This document shows, piece by piece, positions 7,027 to 13,220 of a DNA stretch of 13,220 nt. The stretch is taken from contig JAGXHC010000247.1 of NCBI GenBank assembly GCA_024636405.1, positions 1 through 13,220 of the forward strand. The letters run 5' to 3'. Each line of letters starts with the position of its first letter. Position 1 is the first letter of the stretch. Position numbers and translations under genes: made by a program. The notes beneath the pieces are model-generated. The model worked only from the letters and a program-made list of their open reading frames with translations, did not search any database and was not told where the DNA came from. Source of the DNA: Sulfitobacter sp. GTDB taxonomy: Bacteria > Pseudomonadota > Alphaproteobacteria > Rhodobacterales > Rhodobacteraceae.

Positions 7027-7823
7027 ATCCCCGCACGGTCGACACTGCCCCTGTGGGCGAAACGGACCGCAAGTTCGCCAATACGCTGGCCCGTGGCCTT
7101 GGCGTGCTGCGCGCCTTTCGCGCCTCCGACAGCGGCCTCAGCCATGCCCAGATCGCCGAACGTACCGGCCTGCCGAAACCCACAGTCTCGCGGCTGACCT
7201 ATACCTTGTGCGAACTTGGCTATCTCAGCCACGGGGGCCGCAATGACCGCTTTCGCCTTGGCCCTGCCGCCATCGCACTTGGCTCTGTCGCGTCCGTCGC
7301 GGTCAGCTTTGTGGACATGGCGTCAGAGGAGATGCAGCAACTGGCTGACGATACCGGCACGCTGGCACTGATTGCGGTGCGCGACGGTGACCGTATGATG
7401 CTGGTCCGCACCTGGCGACCTGATGGCGCCTCTTCGATCTGGCTGGAACCGGGCCACCGCATTCCTATCTTCGGCTCCTCATCCGGGCTGGCGGTGATCG
7501 CCAGCCTTGATGATGGCCGGTTTGACGCGCTTTCCGGCGATGCATCACTGCGCGAATTCCGCCGCGACGGGTATGAACAATTGCTTGGTCGCGGCTTTAC
7601 CATCGCGCCCCAGCCCACGCGCTATGCACGCACGGTCAATGCCGTCAGCGTGCCCTACTTTGCGGGCGAATTCGGTGAACCTGTCGCCTTCACCTGCGGC
7701 GCACTTCCCGATACGCTAAGCGATGACCGCATGATATCAGAGGTCGGACCGGCCCTGCGGACGCTGGTCAGCGGCATAGAGCAACGCACCGGCCGTGTCC
7801 CGGCACTGGCCCGGCGCGGATAA
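7023..7823 (+). CDS. IclR-family transcriptional regulator
   Basis: DNA-binding regulator, 266 residues. The N-terminal winged helix-turn-helix covers about 20-85: NTLARGLGVLRAF opens the domain, LSHAQIAERTGL (39-50) is the first helix pair and PKPTVSRLTYTLCELGYL (51-68) the recognition helix, with the wing at about 69-80 (HGGRNDRFRLG). A C-terminal effector domain (about 95-260) of the IclR type follows. In these domains a small acid or its CoA-linked derivative usually decides repression or activation. Being inside the transporter/beta-oxidation operon with a 4-bp ATGA overlap, it probably controls that operon and itself, acting at the palindrome at 4020-4038. The effector is unknown, plausibly the imported acid or an early intermediate. 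IclR proteins can repress or activate, and the sequence does not decide this. Confidence 0.93.
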   Translation: MNPRTVDTAPVGETDRKFANTLARGLGVLRAFRASDSGLSHAQIAERTGLPKPTVSRLTYTLCELGYLSHGGRNDRFRLGPAAIALGSVASVAVSFVDMASEEMQQLADDTGTLALIAVRDGDRMMLVRTWRPDGASSIWLEPGHRIPIFGSSSGLAVIASLDDGRFDALSGDASLREFRRDGYEQLLGRGFTIAPQPTRYARTVNAVSVPYFAGEFGEPVAFTCGALPDTLSDDRMISEVGPALRTLVSGIEQRTGRVPALARRG

Positions 7824-7844
7824 AGTTTCAAGGAGACCACCCAA

Positions 7845-9953
7845 ATGACCGAGACCACATCCGACAAGGTAGCCTATGAGCGCCAGGGCGACATCGCCGT
7901 GCTGCGCATCCAGAACCCGCCCGTCAACGCGCTGTCCCAGGCGGTGCGCGCCGGATTGATGGCGCAAATGGACCGTGCCGAAGCGGACAGTGGCGTGCGC
8001 GCCGTGCTGATTCTGGGCGAAGGCCGCGCCTTTATCGCAGGCGCCGACATCACCGAATTCGGCAAAACCCCGATGGAACCCTGGCTGCCGGATGTCTGCA
8101 ACCGCATCGAAGCCTCGCCGTTGCTTGTCGTGGCGTCCATGCACGGCGTATCGCTGGGCGGCGGCCTTGAGGTGGCATTGTCAGCGCATTACCGCGTCGC
8201 GCAACCATCGGCCCGCGTCGGCCTTCCCGAGGTGCATCTGGGCCTAATCCCCGGTGCCGGCGGCACCCAGCGTCTGCCGCGCCTGATTGGTGTCAAGGCA
8301 GCGCTCGACGTGATCACCACGGGCCGTCACATCAACGCCCCCGAGGCGCTGGAGATGGGCATCATCGACAAAATCGAAGATGGTGATCCCCAAGAGGTCG
8401 GCCTGCGCTTTACCCAATCCCTGCTGGAGGACAGCGCAACACGCCGCCCCGTCAGCGAAATGCCCGCCCCCGATCCCATCGACTGGGACGCGGCGTTTGA
8501 CGCCACGCTCAAGCGCGGGCGCGGCCAGATCTCTCCGGCGCAGGCGGTGCGCGCGGTGCAGGCCTCGGTCGAACTGCCGTTCAAGGACGGGCTGAAGGCC
8601 GAACGCGAGATGTTCATGGACCTGATGAAAACCGATCAGCGTCAGGGCATGATCCACGCATTCTTCTCGGAACGCGCCGTCGGCACTCTGCCGGAACTCA
8701 AGGGGGTGGACCCCCGTGCGCTGCAATCTATTGGCATCATTGGCGGTGGCACGATGGGGGCGGGCATCGCCACCGCTTGCCTGCTGGCCGGTTTCAACGT
8801 CGTGCTGATCGAAATGAAGGACGATGCCGCACAGGCCGCACACAAGCGCATTGCAACCAACCTGCAAGGCGCGCTCAAGCGCGGCAAAATCGACCAGCGC
8901 AAATTCGACGCGCTGACCACCGTCGCACTTGAGGTGTCCCTCAACTACGAAAGCCTGCGCGATGTCGATCTGGTTGTCGAAGCGGTGTTCGAGGAAATGG
9001 GCGTCAAGCGCGAGGTCTTTGCGAAACTTGATGCCGTGTGCAAACCCGGCTGTGTGCTGGCCTCCAACACATCCTACCTCGACGTCAATGAGATCGCGAT
9101 GAGCACCTCACGCCCCGCTGACGTGATCGGCCTGCACTTCTTTTCACCCGCCCACGTGATGAAACTGCTCGAAGTCGTCGTGGCCGATGAAACCGCTGCC
9201 GATGTCGTGGCCACCGGTTTCGCGCTTGGCAAGGCTCTGGGCAAGGTATCGGTGCGCGCCGGCGTGTGCGACGGCTTTATCGGCAACCGCATCCTTGCCA
9301 CCTACCGCACAGCGGCGGATCACATGGTGCTGGACGGCGCGTCGCCTTACCAGATTGACGCGGCACTTGAGAAATTCGGCTTTGCGATGGGGCCCTTTGC
9401 TGTGGCCGACCTTGCCGGGCTCGACATTGGCTGGGCCACCCGCAAACGCAAAGCCCCAGACCGCCACCCCGACGAACGCGTGCCAACCTATATCGACCGG
9501 CTTTGTGAGCAGGGTCATTTCGGCCAGAAAACCGGCCAGGGCTATTATATCTACGAGCCGGACAAGCGCGGCGGCACCCCGAACCCTGAAATCACCCGCC
9601 TGATCGACGAAGAACGCGCCGAGCGTGACATCACACCGCGCGACTTTACCGATGCGGAAATCGTGCGCCGCTACATGGCCGCGATGGCCAACGAATCCGC
9701 CAAAGTGGTAGGCGAAGGCATCGCGCGCCGCCCGCTTGATGTCGATATGACGCTGGTCTTCGGCTACGGCTTCCCGCGCTACTGGGGTGGCCCGCTGAAA
9801 TGGGCCGACCTGCAAGGCCTGCCCGAACTGCTGGCCGATATCGAAACCTACGCCAAAGATGACGCGTGGTTCTGGGAACCCGCTCCCCTGCTGCAACAAC
9901 TGGTGGCCGATGGCCGCACCTTTGATGATCTGAACAAGGAAGCCGCAAAATGA
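7845..9953 (+). CDS. Bifunctional enoyl-CoA hydratase / 3-hydroxyacyl-CoA dehydrogenase (FadB/FadJ/PimF-like)
   Basis: Carries out two successive beta-oxidation steps, hydration of 2-enoyl-CoA and NAD-dependent oxidation of the 3-hydroxyacyl-CoA; 702 residues, usual for the fused enzyme. The N-terminal crotonase domain has the oxyanion-hole segments [15 protein letters not shown] (59-73) and [10 protein letters not shown] (100-109), with both expected catalytic glutamates, E109 and E129 (GLPEVHLG). The NAD-binding domain starts at [12 protein letters not shown] (297-308), and the catalytic pair is H431 (GLHFFSPAH) and E443. Two C-terminal dehydrogenase domains follow, ending with the characteristic [14 protein letters not shown] 7845 follows AAGGAG by 9 nt, 21 bp after the regulator gene. 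The stop overlaps the thiolase start by 4 bp. Chain length and substrate are not readable; context favours a carboxylated acyl-CoA like that of the R. palustris pimF product, but ordinary fatty acids are possible. Confidence 0.93.
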   Translation: MTETTSDKVAYERQGDIAVLRIQNPPVNALSQAVRAGLMAQMDRAEADSGVRAVLILGEGRAFIAGADITEFGKTPMEPWLPDVCNRIEASPLLVVASMHGVSLGGGLEVALSAHYRVAQPSARVGLPEVHLGLIPGAGGTQRLPRLIGVKAALDVITTGRHINAPEALEMGIIDKIEDGDPQEVGLRFTQSLLEDSATRRPVSEMPAPDPIDWDAAFDATLKRGRGQISPAQAVRAVQASVELPFKDGLKAEREMFMDLMKTDQRQGMIHAFFSERAVGTLPELKGVDPRALQSIGIIGGGTMGAGIATACLLAGFNVVLIEMKDDAAQAAHKRIATNLQGALKRGKIDQRKFDALTTVALEVSLNYESLRDVDLVVEAVFEEMGVKREVFAKLDAVCKPGCVLASNTSYLDVNEIAMSTSRPADVIGLHFFSPAHVMKLLEVVVADETAADVVATGFALGKALGKVSVRAGVCDGFIGNRILATYRTAADHMVLDGASPYQIDAALEKFGFAMGPFAVADLAGLDIGWATRKRKAPDRHPDERVPTYIDRLCEQGHFGQKTGQGYYIYEPDKRGGTPNPEITRLIDEERAERDITPRDFTDAEIVRRYMAAMANESAKVVGEGIARRPLDVDMTLVFGYGFPRYWGGPLKWADLQGLPELLADIETYAKDDAWFWEPAPLLQQLVADGRTFDDLNKEAAK

Positions 9954-11122
9954 AACAAGCTGTCATCGTCTCTGCCGCCCGCACGGGCCTTGCGAAATCT
10001 TTTCGCGGATCGTTCAACATGACCCACGGCGCATCCATGGGGGGCCATGTTGTCGAACACGCGGTCTCGCGTGCCGGCGTTGATCCTGCCACCATCGAGG
10101 ACGTGATGATCGGCTGTGGGTTCCCCGAACACGCCACCGGACAGAACATCGCGCGCCAGACTGCCCTGCGCGCGGGCCTGCCGGTCACCGCATCGGGGCT
10201 TACCGTCAACCGCTTTTGTTCATCCGGGCTGCAAACCGTTGCCATGGCCGCCAATGCCATCTGTCAGGAAGGCGCCGGTCCCATGGTCGCGGGCGGCGTC
10301 GAAAGCATTTCGATGGTCCAGCCCCAGACCAAACTGGTCAAGGAAGCATGGCTTCAGGAACATAAACCCGACATCTACATGACGATGATCGAAACCGCCG
10401 ACATCGTCGCCGAACGCTATGGCGTTTCGCGCGAGGATCAGGACGCCTACGGGCTGCGCAGCCAGCAATTGATCGCCGCCGCCCAAAGCTCGGGGATTTT
10501 TGACGATGAAATCGTGCCGATGCAGACCGTCATGGGCGTTCAGGACCGCGAAACCAAGGAAGTGACGCAGCACGAAGTCACCGTCGACAAGGACGAATGC
10601 AACCGCCCCCAGACCACGTTGGAAGGTCTCGCCGGGCTGACCCCGGTGCGCGAGGGTGGCTATGTCACCGCCGGCAACGCCAGCCAATTGTCGGATGGGG
10701 CCGCCGCCGTTGTCGTGATGGACAGCAAACAGGCCGAACAGGCCGGTCTTGAACCGATGGGCGCGTTCAAGGGCTTTGCCATTGCAGGCTGCGAGCCGGA
10801 CGAGATGGGCATCGGCCCGATCTATGCAATCCCGCGCCTGCTGGAACGTCACGGGCTGAAAATTGACGACATTGACCTGTGGGAGCTGAACGAAGCTTTC
10901 GCCTCGCAGTGTCTTTATGCCCGCGACTTCCTGCACATCGACCCCGAGAAATACAACGTCAACGGCGGCTCCATCGCCATCGGCCACCCCTTCGGGATGA
11001 CCGGCGCGCGCATGACAGGCCATCTGCTGCGCGAAGGCAAACGGCGCGGTGCCAAGCTGGGCGTCGTCAGCATGTGCGTCGGTGGCGGCATGGGTGCCGC
11101 GGGCCTGTTTGAAATCTACTGA
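9950..11122 (+). CDS. Acetyl-CoA acyltransferase (3-ketoacyl-CoA thiolase)
   Basis: Final beta-oxidation step: thiolytic cleavage of 3-ketoacyl-CoA to acetyl-CoA and an acyl-CoA shorter by two carbons. The 390-residue length is standard. The nucleophilic cysteine is C90 ([10 protein letters not shown]), the histidine base H346 ([17 protein letters not shown]), and the second cysteine C376 ([10 protein letters not shown]), so all catalytic residues are intact. The segment [18 protein letters not shown] (53-70) is typical of degradative thiolases. Its start codon overlaps the stop of the hydratase/dehydrogenase gene (ATGA), indicating coupled translation; FadB- and FadA-type proteins often form one complex, so a physical partnership is plausible. 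It corresponds in order to pimB of the R. palustris dicarboxylate operon, though a CoA ligase gene (pimA there) is missing between the two genes here. Confidence 0.94.
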   Translation: MKQAVIVSAARTGLAKSFRGSFNMTHGASMGGHVVEHAVSRAGVDPATIEDVMIGCGFPEHATGQNIARQTALRAGLPVTASGLTVNRFCSSGLQTVAMAANAICQEGAGPMVAGGVESISMVQPQTKLVKEAWLQEHKPDIYMTMIETADIVAERYGVSREDQDAYGLRSQQLIAAAQSSGIFDDEIVPMQTVMGVQDRETKEVTQHEVTVDKDECNRPQTTLEGLAGLTPVREGGYVTAGNASQLSDGAAAVVVMDSKQAEQAGLEPMGAFKGFAIAGCEPDEMGIGPIYAIPRLLERHGLKIDDIDLWELNEAFASQCLYARDFLHIDPEKYNVNGGSIAIGHPFGMTGARMTGHLLREGKRRGAKLGVVSMCVGGGMGAAGLFEIY

Positions 11123-11133
11123 AGGGACGGATC

Positions 11134-12333
11134 ATGGACCTGAGCTATTCTGACGAAGAAAAAGCCTTTCGCGCCGAAGTACGCGCCTTTCTGGATGAAA
11201 AACTGCCCGATGATCTGTCTGAAAAGGTCCGCAAGGGGCAGGAGTTGACGAAGGACGATCACGACCGCTGGCACGGCATCCTCAACGATCAGGGCTGGCT
11301 GGCGACGAACTGGCCCAGGAAATTCGGCGGCGCGGAATGGAACGCGGTCCAGCGGCATATCTTCGAAGAAGAAGCCGCCGCACATCACGCGCCGCGCATC
11401 GTGCCCTTTGGGCTGGCGATGCTGGCGCCCGTGTTGCAGAAATTCGGCAGCCCGGAACAACAGGATCGCTGGTTGCCGCGCATCCTGACCGGCGAAGACT
11501 GGTGGTGTCAGGGCTATTCCGAACCCGGTGCCGGCTCTGATCTGGCCTCGCTGAAAACCACTGCGGTCAAGGACGGCGATCACTACATCGTCAATGGCCA
11601 GAAGACCTGGACCACACTGGGCCAGCACGCCAATATGATTTTCTGTCTGGTGCGCACCGACAAGGACGTGAAGCAACAAGAAGGCATTTCGTTCCTGTTG
11701 ATCGACATGGACACCCCCGGCATCGAAGTGCGCCCGATCATTCTGCTCGACGGTGGCGCCGAGGTGAATGAGGTTTGGTTCACAGACGTCAAAGTGCCGG
11801 TCGAAAACCTTGTGGGCGAGGAAAACAAGGGCTGGACCTATGCCAAGTACCTGTTGACCCATGAACGCACAAACATCGCCGGCGTCGGCTTTTCACAAGC
11901 GGGGCTGACGGCCGTCAAGCGTATCGCCAAGGCCGAAATGGCAGGCGGCAAACCCCTGATGGAAAACCCCCACTTTGCGGCCCGTGTCGCACAGGTGGAG
12001 ATTGACCTGATGGCGATGAGCACCACCAATCTGCGCATCGTCTCAAAGGCCGCCGCAGGCACAGCGCCGGGCGTAGAAAGCTCGATGCTCAAGGTCAAGG
12101 GCACGATTATCCGGCAGGAAATCAATGACTTGGCGCGCCGTGCGGCAGGCGTCTATGCCATGCCTTTCGCCTCCGAAGCGATCGAGGGCGCGAACATGGC
12201 GTTGCCCGATCCGCTCAGCGCCGGTCCCGTGGCCGCGCAATATTTCAACAACCGCAAACTGTCGATCTTCGGCGGCTCCAACGAGATCCAGCGCCAGATC
12301 ATCGCAAAGACGATGTTGGGCGGGGGCGCATAA
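11134..12333 (+). CDS. Acyl-CoA dehydrogenase, large-type subunit of a two-subunit enzyme (PimC-like)
   Basis: FAD-dependent enzyme introducing the alpha-beta double bond of an acyl-CoA; 399 residues. The N-terminal helical domain is followed by the flavin/substrate segment QGYSEPGAGSDLASL (126-140), and the C-terminal signature is SIFGGSNEIQRQIIAK (377-392). The usual catalytic glutamate of IYEGT-type enzymes is replaced by G380. Instead E244 in LLTHERTNIAG (240-250) aligns with the helix-G base used by isovaleryl-CoA dehydrogenase and several two-subunit enzymes. The R-x-x-F-G-x-x-I-x-x-F-Q flavin contact of ordinary members is degenerate here (GGKPLMENPHFAARVAQ) and is intact in the downstream partner. 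GAAGGGA precedes ATG 11134. It lies 11 bp after the thiolase gene and 14 bp before its partner. It resembles pimeloyl-CoA dehydrogenase large subunits (PimC) from memory; the true substrate is unknown. Confidence 0.9.
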   Translation: MDLSYSDEEKAFRAEVRAFLDEKLPDDLSEKVRKGQELTKDDHDRWHGILNDQGWLATNWPRKFGGAEWNAVQRHIFEEEAAAHHAPRIVPFGLAMLAPVLQKFGSPEQQDRWLPRILTGEDWWCQGYSEPGAGSDLASLKTTAVKDGDHYIVNGQKTWTTLGQHANMIFCLVRTDKDVKQQEGISFLLIDMDTPGIEVRPIILLDGGAEVNEVWFTDVKVPVENLVGEENKGWTYAKYLLTHERTNIAGVGFSQAGLTAVKRIAKAEMAGGKPLMENPHFAARVAQVEIDLMAMSTTNLRIVSKAAAGTAPGVESSMLKVKGTIIRQEINDLARRAAGVYAMPFASEAIEGANMALPDPLSAGPVAAQYFNNRKLSIFGGSNEIQRQIIAKTMLGGGA

Positions 12334-12347
12334 GTAAGGATATCTAA

Positions 12348-13220
12348 ATGAATTTCGACCTCACCGACGAACGCCAGATGCTGCAAGACAGCCTGCGGCG
12401 GTTCCTGCGCGACAAATACGATACCGCGACCCGCAACAAGATCCTTGCCAGCGACACCGGGTTGTCGACCGACATCTGGTCCGGCCTTGCTGAATTGGGC
12501 ATCATCGGCGCGCTTTTCACCGAAGATCAGGGCGGCTTTGGCGGCGCTGGTTTCGACCTTGCAGTGGTGTTCGAGGAACTTGGCCGCGCCGGCGTGGTGG
12601 AGCCGTTTCTGGACACCGCCGTGCTGGCCGGGGGGCTGATCGCCGACCTTGGCACCGACGACCAGAAGGCCCATGTTGAAGACATCATCGCAGGCTCCCT
12701 GCACCTTGCCTTTGCGCACGGCGAACCCAACAGCCGCTATGACCTGAACCGGGTCGCGACCGCAGCGAAACAAGACGGCGATGACATCATATTGACGGGT
12801 CGCAAGGCGGTCGTGGTCAATGCCGAAGCAGCCGATATGCTGGTCGTCTCCGCGCGCGAAAGCGGTGATGCGGGCGACGAGGACGGCATTTCGTTGTTCT
12901 TGGTGCCCGCAGACGCGAAAGGGCTGACGATCAACGGCTACGCCCTGTTGGCCGGTGGCCGCGCGGCTGAAGTCACGCTGGACGACGTGCGCGTCCCGGC
13001 CACCGCAAGGCTGGGCGATGCGGGAAAGGCATTTGCCGCCATCGAATCCCGCGCGGCAGCGGCCAATGTTGCCCTTTGCGCCGAAACGCTGGGCGCGATG
13101 GACACCGCGTGCCGATTGACGGTGGATTATCTGGCCACCCGCAAGCAATTCGGCCGCCCCATCGGCAGCTTTCAGGCGCTGGCGCACCGCATGTCGGATT
13201 TGTTGATCGAGATGGAACAG
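12348..13220 (+). CDS. Acyl-CoA dehydrogenase, small-type subunit (PimD-like), C-terminus cut by window edge
   Basis: Partner of the preceding dehydrogenase; 291 residues are present, open to the right edge, of an expected 370-390. The N-terminal MNFDLTDERQMLQDSLRRFL and the fold order are those of acyl-CoA dehydrogenases. The flavin/substrate motif EPxAGSD is degenerate, reading AHGEPNSRYDL (123-133). By contrast RKQFGRPIGSFQALAHRMSD (265-284) is a textbook flavin-contact helix. The helix-G position that holds the glutamate in the large subunit is serine here (S234 in AIESRAAAAN). These features suggest a non-catalytic or half-site subunit, as in PimC/PimD and the mycobacterial two-subunit FadE enzymes. 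AAGGA with 7-nt spacing precedes ATG 12348, 14 bp after the large-subunit gene. The C-terminal catalytic region is outside the window, so loss of the second glutamate site cannot be judged. Confidence 0.9.
   Translation, partial: MNFDLTDERQMLQDSLRRFLRDKYDTATRNKILASDTGLSTDIWSGLAELGIIGALFTEDQGGFGGAGFDLAVVFEELGRAGVVEPFLDTAVLAGGLIADLGTDDQKAHVEDIIAGSLHLAFAHGEPNSRYDLNRVATAAKQDGDDIILTGRKAVVVNAEAADMLVVSARESGDAGDEDGISLFLVPADAKGLTINGYALLAGGRAAEVTLDDVRVPATARLGDAGKAFAAIESRAAAANVALCAETLGAMDTACRLTVDYLATRKQFGRPIGSFQALAHRMSDLLIEMEQ

Noticed and set aside
7825..7830. GTTTCA half-site matching one arm of the operator, ahead of the hydratase/dehydrogenase gene
   Set aside because: A single 6-bp match without the other arm is expected by chance; it is not evidence of a second regulator site.
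1..13220. CRISPR arrays, tRNA or rRNA genes, insertion sequences, phage or defence genes
   Set aside because: No spaced repeat arrays, transposase motifs, terminal inverted repeats or RNA gene signatures were found on either strand; the window is metabolic and transport genes throughout.

Overview
The window looks like a chromosomal segment of an alphaproteobacterium, most likely a marine Rhodobacterales (Roseobacter-group) species. The basis is high GC with strong GC bias at third codon positions, tightly packed overlapping genes, and a mix of TRAP and ABC transporters with acyl-CoA catabolism genes. This placement is inference from gene content and style; there is no rRNA or marker gene to confirm it.

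Left part (1-3207, minus strand): the 5' end of a peptide/opine-type ABC importer operon. A 589-residue ATPase with two complete nucleotide-binding domains is read first (3207 to 1438). It overlaps by 8 bp the start of a secreted family-5 solute-binding protein (1445 leftwards), which runs off the window edge. Membrane permease genes are not in view and would be expected further left. Diverging from this operon across 151 bp is a small orphan gene for a 162-residue SAM-dependent methyltransferase (3359-3847, plus strand).

A 221-bp intergenic region (3848-4068) follows. It holds a threefold 14-bp direct repeat, a GC-rich hairpin, a weak promoter candidate and a perfect 19-bp palindrome (4020-4038). 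The palindrome has the layout of an IclR-family operator and lies just upstream of the next operon.

Right part (4069 to the right edge, plus strand): eight genes in one direction with gaps of 28 bp or less and several ATGA/TAATG overlaps, so very likely one transcript. The order is: TRAP substrate-binding protein, TRAP small membrane subunit, TRAP large membrane subunit, IclR-family regulator, bifunctional enoyl-CoA hydratase/3-hydroxyacyl-CoA dehydrogenase, thiolase, acyl-CoA dehydrogenase large-type subunit, acyl-CoA dehydrogenase small-type subunit (cut by the window edge). Together they can import an organic acid and run every step of a beta-oxidation turn once the acid is a CoA thioester. 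The hydratase/dehydrogenase - thiolase - paired dehydrogenase order resembles the Rhodopseudomonas palustris pim operon for dicarboxylic acids. The main hypothesis is therefore a substrate-inducible uptake-plus-beta-oxidation operon for a dicarboxylate or similar acid, controlled by its own IclR regulator through the 4020-4038 palindrome. No CoA ligase or CoA-transferase is in view.

The two acyl-CoA dehydrogenase subunits have lost complementary motifs, as expected for an obligate heteromeric enzyme. No tRNA, rRNA, CRISPR array, insertion sequence or phage gene was seen.
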